Below are positions 6,747 to 13,504 of a stretch of 31,469 nucleotides of DNA, one piece after another. How positions within the stretch are numbered: position 1 is the first letter of the stretch; the number at the start of each line of letters is the position of its first letter. The stretch covers positions 1-31,469 of IMG/VR virus record IMGVR_UViG_3300009128_000086; one strand, given 5' to 3'. This DNA is from a virus. The notes below the pieces were generated by a model, which was given only the letters and a program-made list of their open reading frames with translations, made no database searches and had not been told where the DNA came from. A program made the translations under genes and the position numbers.

Positions 6747-7195
6747 AGGATTCCTCCTCTTGCTTTGAGTTCCGACAACCAGTAATGAGCCATGCCGATT
6801 GCGTCCCGGCAGTGTTCGCTGGTCCGCTGGCCGTCCAGAAACCGCTTGTACAGCAGCTCGACCTTGCGCTGGGTGTCCTGTTTGGATTCCTTCTTTTTCC
6901 ATTGGACAAGAACCGCCGGCGGGGTGACGCCGATCAGGACCCCGATTGCCATTGCTTCCTTCAGCAAGGGTCCAACATTCTTTCCCTCCCTGGTCCACTC
7001 CGACAGCTCCTCGATGACCGTTTCCTCTACAGCCATATCATGCGCCAGCTTGCCAAAGTGCTGCTTGATCTGTTCCAGCCTGTCCACTAAAGACCCCGGC
7101 CGGGCGTTGAATGTCCCGAAGTGTCGCAGGTCGCCGGCATCGAACAGGGCCCAACCGCAGTGATTGATTGATGGGTCGATGAACAGCCTACGCAT
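6743..7195 (-). CDS. RuvC-like Holliday junction resolvase
   Basis: A 150-residue RNase H-fold nuclease of the RuvC type, which resolves branched DNA before packaging. The first catalytic Asp is D7 in LFIDPSINHCGWALF. A glutamate lies in AVEETVIEEL (about 55-64) and the last acidic site is in SEHCRDAIGMAHYW (about 126-139). Length fits small phage RuvC proteins. The start overlaps the upstream HTH gene by eight bases and no strong ribosome binding site is visible, so translation is probably coupled. The ERF annealase upstream suggests one recombination module. Confidence 0.85.
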   Translation of the reverse strand: MRRLFIDPSINHCGWALFDAGDLRHFGTFNARPGSLVDRLEQIKQHFGKLAHDMAVEETVIEELSEWTREGKNVGPLLKEAMAIGVLIGVTPPAVLVQWKKKESKQDTQRKVELLYKRFLDGQRTSEHCRDAIGMAHYWLSELKARGGIL

Positions 7196-7466
7196 CCGGC
7201 GCCCGCTTCCGTTGGTTCTCCCGGATTATGCCGTATGTTCGCGCCAGCTTTGGCGGGATGTAGTAGATGGAATGGAACCCCGCCTTTCCGCGGAGTGATT
7301 GGTCGGCACGATCATGGATAACATAGCCAGCGGATCGGAGGTCAAATATCACCCTGCCGAGTCGGGTCAGCCTCCACAATTCCACAGCTTTCAAATTGGT
7401 CAGGGTGTGTCCTTGTATTAGATAATTCAAAACCCTGACAGTGTACGGAAGTGATTGGTTAGACAT
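7188..7466 (-). CDS. Helix-turn-helix domain protein
   Basis: A 92-residue protein whose core, VLNYLIQGHTLTNLKAVELWRLTRLGRVIFDLRSAGYVI (residues ~12-50 across), has the pattern of the phage helix-turn-helix domain of the PF14090 kind: a helix, a TxxxA turn, an RLxxxIxDLR recognition helix, then the start of a wing. It probably binds DNA and regulates transcription or replication. ATG 7466 follows GGAG. It overlaps genes on both sides by eight bases and belongs to the tightly coupled early block. Confidence 0.75.
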   Translation of the reverse strand: MSNQSLPYTVRVLNYLIQGHTLTNLKAVELWRLTRLGRVIFDLRSAGYVIHDRADQSLRGKAGFHSIYYIPPKLARTYGIIRENQRKRAPDA

Positions 7467-7755
7467 AGGGAGTCTCCTTCATTACTGTCGGCACCACGCC
7501 CATGCTGGCGAGCTTCCGGTCTATTAATGCGATCAGAGTATTAGCTTGATTTTCTAGTGCAGCAGCCGCCCGTCTCTTCGCATCGTCCGCCGCTTTGTTC
7601 ATAATCGCACAGCAATTGATTCCAAAGGCGGTATCTTTTGCCTCTGGAATCCAGACCGTTTGAAAACTATATATGAATCCTTTCCGTTTCCCTTCCTCCA
7701 GCCGCTGTCGCTGTTTCAGCAGTCGCCCGACCGCCTCAAATTCTGAATGTGTCAT
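7459..7755 (-). CDS. Hypothetical protein, 98 aa
   Basis: A soluble, helical protein of unknown function. The N-terminus (GRLLKQRQRLEEGKRKG) and a second alanine-rich segment (DDAKRRAAAALENQANTL) would form amphipathic helices. ATG 7755 is favoured over ATG 7758 because it stands five bases from GAGGAG. It overlaps the end of the upstream gene and, by eight bases, the HTH gene downstream, so it belongs to the early transcript. Confidence 0.55.
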   Translation of the reverse strand: MTHSEFEAVGRLLKQRQRLEEGKRKGFIYSFQTVWIPEAKDTAFGINCCAIMNKAADDAKRRAAAALENQANTLIALIDRKLASMGVVPTVMKETPYV

Positions 7756-8087
7756 CATAGCTCCTCATCGGTTTCAAATTCCAATAGTGTACGGGAGTGG
7801 GTGGTTTGCCGTCCGCTGGATAGATGGAAATTCAGGTAGTAGATGTGGCGCCCGCCCAGCTTCTGATGTCGCGCCATTTTCTCCACGAATTCCACCGGGT
7901 CGGTGATCTCACAGCGGAATGGTTGGTGTCCCTCATCCTTGTTGGTTGGATGCTTTACGCCGAAAATCGCAAATCGCCCCACCCGTTCGTCCAGCAAATC
8001 ACAGGCCTTGCGGAATGCCTCGATCAGGATATTAATGCGGTCGACAACCAGCTCATGGCCGGCTTCGGTCAATGGTTCGTCTGTCAT
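7755..8087 (-). CDS. Hypothetical protein, 110 aa
   Basis: An acidic soluble protein with no recognised domain. The N-terminal part is helical (INILIEAFRKACDLLDERVG), then a mixed region carrying several histidines (HQPFRCEI, RHQKLGGRHIYYLNFHL). ATG 8087 follows GGAAGGA. Its start is one base from the stop of the replication-like gene, so the two are likely co-translated. Confidence 0.55.
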   Translation of the reverse strand: MTDEPLTEAGHELVVDRINILIEAFRKACDLLDERVGRFAIFGVKHPTNKDEGHQPFRCEITDPVEFVEKMARHQKLGGRHIYYLNFHLSSGRQTTHSRTLLEFETDEEL

Positions 8088-8088
8088 A

Positions 8089-8649
8089 TCAGTATCCTTC
8101 CTGTGGTGGTTCTGCCGGGAACGGATATTTCACGCCCGGCGCTTTCTTAGACTCACCACCCCCCCCTTCCGGAGGGGGGGGTGTGGTGTCTCGTACAGTA
8201 TTATTTCTTATCGTCAGGCGGTCTGGAGACCGTCCTGAGATGATCTTAAGACGGTCTGGATAGGGTATTGGAATATGCTCATAGTGGGTTAGCACCGCTT
8301 TGACTGCATCGGGTCGACTGCATTCCTGCAGCGCGTTTTTCATCCCGGTTAGAATATCCTTGGAATGGTAGTTTCTAATCTGGTCACGGATGAAATTCTT
8401 GACCCAAAACCACTCACCGAATTGCAGCACCTTACCCTCTGTGATCATATACCGCATCAGGTGTTCAGTCGCCTCGCGATCCTGAGCGATGTACTCGCCA
8501 ATCTTCTTGAGTGACATCTTCAGTAGCCCGACGGTATTAACTTTGGGACCAGTGAACAAGAACAGATAGAGCAATTTCACCCGCCCGTCCTGCTCTTCCA
8601 CCCAAGGATCGTCCCAAAACCCTGTGGATTGTACCGTGCGAAATGTCAC
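8089..8649 (-). CDS. Replication-organizer-like winged-helix protein
   Basis: A 186-residue protein. The N-terminal 95 residues (FWDDPWVEEQDGRVKLLYLF, then TVGLLKMSLKKIGEYIAQ) match the plan of phage replisome-organizer/DnaD-like winged-helix domains that bind the origin and recruit helicase. No helicase or polymerase gene is seen on this genome, so it would rely on the host's. The C-terminus is low complexity: two PDRL repeats, then TPPPPEGGGGES. GTG 8649 follows AGGAG. The DNA for the C-terminus contains a strong C8/G8 hairpin and inverted repeats, features often found where a phage origin lies inside the initiator gene. Confidence 0.55.
   Translation of the reverse strand: MTFRTVQSTGFWDDPWVEEQDGRVKLLYLFLFTGPKVNTVGLLKMSLKKIGEYIAQDREATEHLMRYMITEGKVLQFGEWFWVKNFIRDQIRNYHSKDILTGMKNALQECSRPDAVKAVLTHYEHIPIPYPDRLKIISGRSPDRLTIRNNTVRDTTPPPPEGGGGESKKAPGVKYPFPAEPPQEGY
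8154..8188. other. Strong C8/G8 hairpin inside the replication gene
   Basis: Eight C, the loop TTCCGGA, then eight G form a near-perfect inverted repeat, with CACCA/TGGTG arms outside it broken by two extra bases. It encodes PPPPEGGGG in the minus frame. It may be an origin structure or a replication-slippage site; long C and G runs are also error-prone in sequencing. Confidence 0.5.
8219..8260. repeat. Short iteron-like repeats (CGGTCTGGA) with inverted arms
   Basis: CGGTCTGGA occurs directly repeated at 8219-8227 and 8252-8260. The 8-base arms AGACCGTC (8227-8234) and GACGGTCT (8250-8257) form a perfect inverted repeat. Part of this reflects a repeated PDRL peptide, so the DNA signal may be secondary. 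Together with the adjacent hairpin it is a candidate replication origin. Confidence 0.35.
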
Positions 8650-8661
8650 GAGCGCTCCTGT

Positions 8662-9675
8662 TCATTCTTTGTTCTCACGAATCCACTGGAATACCGCGTT
8701 CTCCGCGTTGCTGATTTCATTCTGAGGAATATCCTCGATGCGAGATACTTTCAGCTTTTCCAGTACGAATGTCAGCAGGTCGGTTGCCAGCTCGGTTTGC
8801 ATGTCAGGGGTTGCATCTGGGAACGAATCTGTCAGATGGTTGGTATAGAACGTCCGGAACCGCTCCTGCTGGTCATCCGTTAACCCCGGCACTTTTTGCT
8901 TCTCAGGCTCAGGCTTGGTTTTCTTGGTCTGCTTCGTCACGAATTTCGGCGTGTCTATCGCCTTGAGTAGTCGGTTAACTTCGTCCGGGGAAAGGTCGTT
9001 CAGGTCGCGGAGGTCGAATTTGTCGCAGAGCTGGTGCATCGCGCCGATCATGGCATCTTTGGCGGCAGGGGTGCCCTCCTTGTATCCGGCTGCATATACC
9101 GCGTCACGAATGGCAGCCTTGACAGTATCCCGGCGGGTGGCGGGGGTTTCCTCTGGCTTGTTGGTGTCAAGTGCGGTGGTTTCCGGTTCGATGGAATCAC
9201 CTCCGATCGCAAAGGTCTGTTTGGCCCAATACTTGTATGCGCCTGACAGTGCTTTGTAAAGCGCTTTGTCGCCGTAGTCAGAGCCGTGACCATAGGCGGT
9301 GGTGGTTAACTGTTCGCCGGAATCAACATCGATCAGGGTGTATTTCATCGTCACCTCGACGAAACGCTCCTTGCCATCTTTGGTGGTGGCGACGACGCCG
9401 GTCTCTGGATGGACATTCAGCCCAAGCTCCGTCAGCAGGAGTTTCAGGTGATCCATTATGTCGTCAATGGGTGTGAAATGGTACTTGTGATGGTCATTCC
9501 AGCCGGTCTTGCCGACGTTAATCCGAGCGGTTATCTCGTTGATTTTCGCCTGCAATCCCTTCGGTTTGTTGCCGTCAGTATACCGGGGCGGCAGGTTCTC
9601 CAGCATCGTCTCCGCTGGCGGCTGCTGCTGATCGGCTGGCGGTTTCTTCGCGGCGTACTCCTTAGATCGTGCCAT
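8662..9675 (-). CDS. erf: ERF-family single-strand annealing recombinase
   Basis: A 337-residue protein whose N-terminal domain (about 41-155) fits the ERF family: LQAKINEITARI, YHFTPIDDIMDHLKLLLTELG, then TTTAYGHGSDYGDKALYKAL and GAYKYWAKQTF. ERF proteins form rings that anneal complementary single strands, supporting recombination-dependent replication and circularisation. The C-terminal half is a linker rich in T, P and K with a terminal helical domain. It overlaps the upstream coiled-coil gene by 14 bases and is followed by the replication-like gene. RuvC lies further downstream in the same block. Confidence 0.88.
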   Translation of the reverse strand: MARSKEYAAKKPPADQQQPPAETMLENLPPRYTDGNKPKGLQAKINEITARINVGKTGWNDHHKYHFTPIDDIMDHLKLLLTELGLNVHPETGVVATTKDGKERFVEVTMKYTLIDVDSGEQLTTTAYGHGSDYGDKALYKALSGAYKYWAKQTFAIGGDSIEPETTALDTNKPEETPATRRDTVKAAIRDAVYAAGYKEGTPAAKDAMIGAMHQLCDKFDLRDLNDLSPDEVNRLLKAIDTPKFVTKQTKKTKPEPEKQKVPGLTDDQQERFRTFYTNHLTDSFPDATPDMQTELATDLLTFVLEKLKVSRIEDIPQNEISNAENAVFQWIRENKE

Positions 9676-10606
9676 GGATTTCCTCCCATTCTACAGGCGG
9701 CAGACTGCCGGTTGAGCGGAATTCGCTGTCAATGTCATTACAGAGTTCGATGTCGTCGGAGTTGTGCAGATATCCGGCGAGCCACGAAACGAAGTCAGCG
9801 GCGGTCGCGCGAGGCACATCACCGGTCAAAGGTGGGGCGGTTGGTGTATCATCCTTCGGCGGTATCGGAAGCGGTTCTTTCAGCGCCCGTTCCTTGCGAG
9901 CGAGTTCTTCTTCCCGCCGTTTCAATTCGGTCTCCCGCTCTCGCTGGCGGCGTTCCTGTGCCTGCAATTCCGCTTCCTTCGCTTTTTGCTTTGTGATCTT
10001 CCGTTCTTTTTCCTCCTCACGCTTGATTCCCTCCTCGATGGAGTGTTTGGCGAGGATCAGGTCTTGGGTGACGGTTGTCGCACGGTCAGGATCACCGAAG
10101 TACTCGGCAATAGCATCCTCGCCCCCACTGAGTACGGCGTGCTCGGCAAGTTGCCGTTGCCACGATTTCAGAGTTGCCATGTTGGCTTCCAGGGCCTTCC
10201 GGGGAATATCAATCAGCCAGTCGGCGAGCGCCTCGCGTTCGGTGTTGCGCAGTTCGAGGACTTCATCGTAGACGTTCAGCTTGTTCGCCAGCGGCTTCTC
10301 AAGTTTCACGACCATGCCGTGTAGACGATTGTACTCGCCGTCGATGGCTTTGCAGACCTTCCAATAGGGGTCTTTCACCTCCTTCTTGGTCTTTTCGAGT
10401 GTGGTGCGGGATTTCACGACGAGCTTGAGTACGCCTCGCGCCTCGTTGTAATTGGTCAGGGTGTCGGGCTGGTCAGGGTGCATTTCCAGCGCCAGCACCC
10501 GGTCGACTTCAGCGGCCATATCCTGCAGCACCTTGTCCTCGATGCTGAGTTTGGCGACTTCGGAACGGATTTGATCGTCGACCGCTTGCTTGGTGGTCTC
10601 TGTCAT
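9662..10606 (-). CDS. Coiled-coil protein upstream of the annealase
   Basis: A 314-residue, highly charged helical protein. Residues ~1-180 are helical, with KTKKEVKDPYWKVCKAIDGE reminiscent of phage DUF1351-like proteins that lie beside recombination genes. From about 190 to 245 there is a continuous coiled coil of E, K, R and Q (EEEKERKITKQKAKEAELQ and on). The tail is acidic after a proline-rich linker. ATG 10606 follows AGGAGAC. An accessory role in recombination, such as annealase partner or nuclease modulator, fits the neighbourhood but is inference. Confidence 0.65.
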   Translation of the reverse strand: MTETTKQAVDDQIRSEVAKLSIEDKVLQDMAAEVDRVLALEMHPDQPDTLTNYNEARGVLKLVVKSRTTLEKTKKEVKDPYWKVCKAIDGEYNRLHGMVVKLEKPLANKLNVYDEVLELRNTEREALADWLIDIPRKALEANMATLKSWQRQLAEHAVLSGGEDAIAEYFGDPDRATTVTQDLILAKHSIEEGIKREEEKERKITKQKAKEAELQAQERRQRERETELKRREEELARKERALKEPLPIPPKDDTPTAPPLTGDVPRATAADFVSWLAGYLHNSDDIELCNDIDSEFRSTGSLPPVEWEEIHGTI

Positions 10607-10639
10607 GTAGTCTCCTTTTGCTTGTGTTTCTGTCGCGGT

Positions 10640-10674
10640 CGGCTATTTTGAGGATGTACGGGTAACAATAGCCG
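10640..10674. other. Inverted repeat in the early leader
   Basis: CGGCTATT (10640-10647) and AATAGCCG (10667-10674) are perfect 8-base arms around a 19-base loop. They lie in the gap before the coiled-coil gene, beside a terminator-like hairpin. They could be an operator or an RNA hairpin in the leader transcript. Confidence 0.4.
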
Positions 10675-10700
10675 GTTTCGCGGCTCCTTTTGTTGGAATG

Positions 10701-10728
10701 ACCCCGGTCGTGGTGGCCGGGGTTTTTT
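10701..10728 (+). terminator. Plus-strand terminator-like hairpin inside a minus-strand operon
   Basis: ACCCCGG ... CCGGGGT forms a compact stem directly followed on the plus strand by a run of six T. In the minus-strand direction the T run comes before the stem as A, so it would not end the early operon's own transcript. It could stop antisense or read-through transcription from the plus strand, or end a short plus-strand RNA. Its T run reaches the stop codon of the gene at 10727. Confidence 0.5.
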
Positions 10729-10939
10729 ATTTGCCTCCCTCATACTGCTTCAGCAAGGCTTTGAACCCCCTCTGGATCATAGAGCTGATGGTGCCGCGTT
10801 CCGCCGCCATAATCTTTTCGATCTGACGAAATACGTCGGCATCTACATACCCCTGAACATAGCGGGTGACATCCTTGCGTCGTGTCAGCTTTCGCGGCCT
10901 TCCGACTGGTCGTAAGGTGCGGCCGGTAGCTCTTGTCAT
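10727..10939 (-). CDS. Small DNA-binding protein, ribbon-helix-helix-like
   Basis: A 70-residue basic protein. The N-terminus carries an AT-hook-like GRPRK within RTLRPVGRPRKLTRRK. The rest (VTRYVQGYVDADVFRQIEKI, then TISSMIQRGFKALLKQY) follows a strand-helix-helix pattern like small RHH repressors such as Arc. ATG 10939 follows GGAGG; a longer upstream frame includes the promoter and is not used. It is the first gene after a TTGACA promoter, a fitting place for an early autoregulator. Confidence 0.65.
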   Translation of the reverse strand: MTRATGRTLRPVGRPRKLTRRKDVTRYVQGYVDADVFRQIEKIMAAERGTISSMIQRGFKALLKQYEGGK

Positions 10940-10976
10940 AAAACCTCCGTTGTTAGTGCCTGTGAACTGATGTAAC

Positions 10977-11005
10977 AATCTACGGTATTTATATTGCATT
11001 GTCAA
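10977..11005 (-). promoter_or_regulatory. Early promoter (sigma70-like)
   Basis: On the minus strand TTGACA (11005-11000), a 17-base spacer and TAGATT (10982-10977) precede the gene at 10939. The sequence TTGACAATGCAA is repeated exactly at the 12228 promoter, followed in both by an ATAA-containing AT-rich stretch. Confidence 0.6.
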
Positions 11006-11040
11006 GAAATTAATAACGGCGGGGACGAGGTCAGCCAACA

Positions 11041-11079
11041 TAAAAGAGGGGAAGCTGCCCGATGACAGGCAGCCTCCCC
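11041..11079 (-). terminator. Intrinsic terminator after the DUF932 gene
   Basis: On the minus strand a 12-base-pair stem (GGGGAGGCTGCC with GGCAGCTTCCCC, one G-U pair) is followed by TCTTTTA. It lies 24 bases after the DUF932 stop and ahead of the early promoter, so it closes the zinc-ribbon/DUF932 unit. Confidence 0.7.
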
Positions 11080-11102
11080 CGGTAGATGTGATCACCTCCC
11101 TC

Positions 11103-11897
11103 CTATGCAGCTTCGTAGTAGCGGTTACCGGCGGCAACCATCTGGAGAAATATGCTGGTCAGCTGCGCGTTTCGCTGGCGGTCGCCGAAGGTGCTGCTGA
11201 CGGTTAGCAGGTTCGTGATACTGTTGTAAATGTCCCACATCGAATTCCCTTCGAGGTTGCGGACGATCTTACCGGCGAGGTTGTCGGTGATTGGCAGGCT
11301 CTTCAGCAGGATACCGGCCTCCTCTGGCGAGTAAGAAACTTCCGCCATGTGCTCGAATTGTGCGACGACTTCGCGGAAACGGGTGTTGGAGAGGATGGCT
11401 ATGAGGTTGGCGCTGGCCTCTTCTAGTTCTCGCAGCGAATCGCCGAGGTGGCGGAAGGTGAAACTACCGACGATGTTGGAAACGCACATTCCGTTCCAAC
11501 ACTGGATGCGGCAGGCGTTGACAGCGAACCCGTGACGCAGATCGAGGTTGTAACTGTTCTGGAAGTCCACGGTGGGAACGATCGTGCCGAGGACAGGGGT
11601 TTCGACTTCGCGCCCGCCGTTGACGATGTATGATGCCATGAACCGTTTACCGTCGAAAGTGGTTTTCCACGGCTCGCTGGAAAGGACATCGGCTCCCTCC
11701 AGAATCTTGTAGGCGGTTTGGATCACCTCCTCGTTGGTCACGAGATTGTAGTCGGCGGAAACGGTGCCGACTTGTACCAATCCATCTTCGGGGTCGTTGA
11801 TACGAATGCTATACTTGTCGGCGGGTGTGCCGTCAGGATGGCTCAACCTGTCGCGCTGGACAGGGAGGTAAGGGTCGTAGAACTTCTTGGTTGCCAT
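11103..11897 (-). CDS. DUF932 family protein
   Basis: A 264-residue protein of the DUF932 family, found on phages and plasmids; its function is not established. Visible family features are the beta-rich N-terminus (KYSIRINDPEDGLVQVGTVS, then NLVTNEEVIQTAYKIL), a central SYNLDLRHGFAVNACRIQCW with NGMC, and the helical HLGDSLRELEEASANL. It is near usual length. ATG 11897 follows AAAGGAGCC. With the zinc-ribbon gene upstream it forms a unit with its own promoter and terminator, so it is probably expressed separately from the early and late blocks. Confidence 0.82.
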   Translation of the reverse strand: MATKKFYDPYLPVQRDRLSHPDGTPADKYSIRINDPEDGLVQVGTVSADYNLVTNEEVIQTAYKILEGADVLSSEPWKTTFDGKRFMASYIVNGGREVETPVLGTIVPTVDFQNSYNLDLRHGFAVNACRIQCWNGMCVSNIVGSFTFRHLGDSLRELEEASANLIAILSNTRFREVVAQFEHMAEVSYSPEEAGILLKSLPITDNLAGKIVRNLEGNSMWDIYNSITNLLTVSSTFGDRQRNAQLTSIFLQMVAAGNRYYEAA

Positions 11898-11921
11898 GAT
11901 AGGCTCCTTTCGTTGGGGTGG

Positions 11922-12149
11922 TTATTCGTCGTCGGGGATGGTCACGAATCCGAGGCGGTTGGAATAGTAGGTCGGGATTTCGCTCGGTACGGTTGGGTCG
12001 GTTTCTGCTTCGTGATCTTCGGGCAGAAATTCCTCGCCGCAGCAGTCGCAGCGGTCGGCGTCAGGCGCGACTTCGACGAGGCACTCGCTGCAGTAGCAGC
12101 GAGTGGCTTGGTCGGTGACGGGGTCGAAGCGGTTGATTTTCTGTGCCAT
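11922..12149 (-). CDS. Small zinc-ribbon protein
   Basis: A 75-residue acidic protein with six cysteines in two clusters (C18, C20, C23 and C34, C36, C37; CYCSEC and CDCCGEE), a likely zinc-binding knuckle. The C-terminus is acidic and disordered. ATG 12149 follows AAAGGAGCC, the same leader sequence used by DUF932. It is first in its transcription unit, which suits a regulator or DUF932 partner, but no family can be named. Confidence 0.65.
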   Translation of the reverse strand: MAQKINRFDPVTDQATRCYCSECLVEVAPDADRCDCCGEEFLPEDHEAETDPTVPSEIPTYYSNRLGFVTIPDDE

Positions 12150-12199
12150 GGTTAGCGGCTCCTTTGGTGGTGTGTTAGAGTGTCGTTTATTGTAGTAAG

Positions 12200-12228
12200 A
12201 AGATGCAAATATTATCTTGCATTGTCAA
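12200..12228 (-). promoter_or_regulatory. Promoter/operator for the zinc-ribbon-DUF932 unit
   Basis: TTGACAATGCAA (minus strand, 12228-12217) repeats the early promoter's motif exactly. A 17-base spacer gives only a weak -10 (CATCTT); TACAAT at 12194-12189 looks better but lies too far from the TTGACA box. The shared sequence may therefore be an operator as well as a -35 box. Confidence 0.45.
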
Positions 12229-12287
12229 GCAAATAATGAGATATATTTATCGTGGGGGAATCTTTTTTCGCGGGTGGAAATCAGCTT

Positions 12288-12578
12288 CTAACCGGTCGGA
12301 AACTCCCGATCCAGCAGCAGCAGAAAAGCCACGAAGAAATCTCGATTGCAGGAGGAAAGTTGCACGTAGGCGGTTTCCTCTTCGGGGAAGGTGTGGATGG
12401 CGAGATGTGATTCAGCTATCAGCCAGAGCGCACTCCACCCTTGCGGTTTGAAATGGTGTTCCATCAGCCGCAGGATACCGAACCCCGCCTCCTCCAGTAT
12501 CGCGGTGAAGGAATCGCGCAGGATTCTCGGATCAATCTCCCGCAGCCAGATGGAATGTTCCCAGATAGCAGCTCTCAT
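12288..12578 (-). CDS. S-adenosylmethionine decarboxylase-like proenzyme (short, SpeH/SpeD type)
   Basis: A 96-residue protein with the core of prokaryotic class 1B AdoMet decarboxylases: LIAESHLAIHTFPEEETA, then YVQLSSCN. By family analogy the chain would self-cleave before Ser57 to make the pyruvoyl group, with His62 and Cys77 as processing/catalytic residues; their spacing matches Ser63, His68 and Cys83 of the Thermotoga enzyme. Known enzymes make decarboxylated AdoMet for spermidine. It is shorter than the usual ~120 residues, mostly at the C-terminus. Its start overlaps the DNA methyltransferase stop as ATGA. Phage homologues can use other substrates, so activity is not certain. Confidence 0.85.
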   Translation of the reverse strand: MRAAIWEHSIWLREIDPRILRDSFTAILEEAGFGILRLMEHHFKPQGWSALWLIAESHLAIHTFPEEETAYVQLSSCNRDFFVAFLLLLDREFPTG

Positions 12579-13504
12579 TTTTTGAACACCATAGCGTATT
12601 CATGTACCTTGGGGGCGGTCCTTGTCATGTTATGACGAACGGCGAATACCTTTGGGAGCTGACCAACCAGCCCGTCGATGATCCACATATCCGTCATTTC
12701 CCAACCGGCCTCTTGGTACAGGGTTATCGTGTCAGCGTGATATGGATAGAAGCGGCGGTCGATTCTCATATCGTTGGTGTTGATCACCGCCACCCCGCCC
12801 GGTTTCATCACCCGGTGAAGCTCCGCCGCCACCTGTTTCATATCAGCCAGAAATGCGGGGTAGGTATTATTGCCGAGCTGCTCCGGTTCATCGCCGTAAT
12901 ATTCGATGTTCCAGTAGGGCGGTGAGGTGAAACAGAAATCCGCCACCCCGTCGGCAACCGCGCTCAGGTCGCGTGCGTCGTGACAATGCAGCTCGATCTT
13001 GGTCTTGCCGTTGTCGATTTTGCCAGCCACCAGCTCAATGTATTTGAAGAATTCGCGTGAGATATCATACCCGATGTAATTCAGTCCTCGCAGATGTGCC
13101 ACCTGCAGCTGTATACCCTGACCCATGAACGGATCGATGTAAGTATCACCCGGTTTGCAATAGTATTTGACGAAGAAATCCACCAGCTCGGCAGGCATTA
13201 TTGACGACACCATGTAGCCGCCGCCTTTGCTCTTCGCCTGTGATACCGGAATAGTCTTGAAATTCGAGTATCCGGCATCCTTGAGCAGGGTGCGGCGTTT
13301 CTTCTTCTTCGGGTCTTTCGCGCCGTGGCGAGCAGGGTTTTCATACTGGTAGATATACATCTGCCCGCTCAGCCGGCCACGTGCCAGCTTGAGTATGGAC
13401 ATGGGTATAAATCCAAATCGCTCCAGCATGCGCTTCCGGTTGACGATACTCTCTTTGAGTCCCTTCTTGATCTTGTCGACCTGTTTGTCGGTTGAGGCTG
13501 GCAT
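12575..13504 (-). CDS. DNA methyltransferase (N4-cytosine/N6-adenine type, TSPPYW)
   Basis: A 309-residue AdoMet-dependent DNA methyltransferase. Motif I DPFMGQG is at 124-130 with GYDISREF following, and the catalytic TSPPYW at 193-198. SPPY is common in N4-cytosine enzymes but N6-adenine is possible. The N-terminal 100 residues are basic and may recognise the target. ATG 13504 overlaps the ParB-like gene's stop by one base (GTG 13507 is possible), and the AdoMet decarboxylase follows. ParB-like proteins are often paired with such methyltransferases in phages. With no restriction enzyme nearby, it is probably a protective phage methylase. Confidence 0.88.
   Translation of the reverse strand: MPASTDKQVDKIKKGLKESIVNRKRMLERFGFIPMSILKLARGRLSGQMYIYQYENPARHGAKDPKKKKRRTLLKDAGYSNFKTIPVSQAKSKGGGYMVSSIMPAELVDFFVKYYCKPGDTYIDPFMGQGIQLQVAHLRGLNYIGYDISREFFKYIELVAGKIDNGKTKIELHCHDARDLSAVADGVADFCFTSPPYWNIEYYGDEPEQLGNNTYPAFLADMKQVAAELHRVMKPGGVAVINTNDMRIDRRFYPYHADTITLYQEAGWEMTDMWIIDGLVGQLPKVFAVRHNMTRTAPKVHEYAMVFKK

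Noticed and set aside
10626-10697. A possible short peptide gene between AAAAGGAGCCGC and the coiled-coil gene (TTG start)
   Set aside because: The only start is a TTG too far from the ribosome-binding sequence, and the peptide has no recognisable character; the leader hairpin explains the region better.
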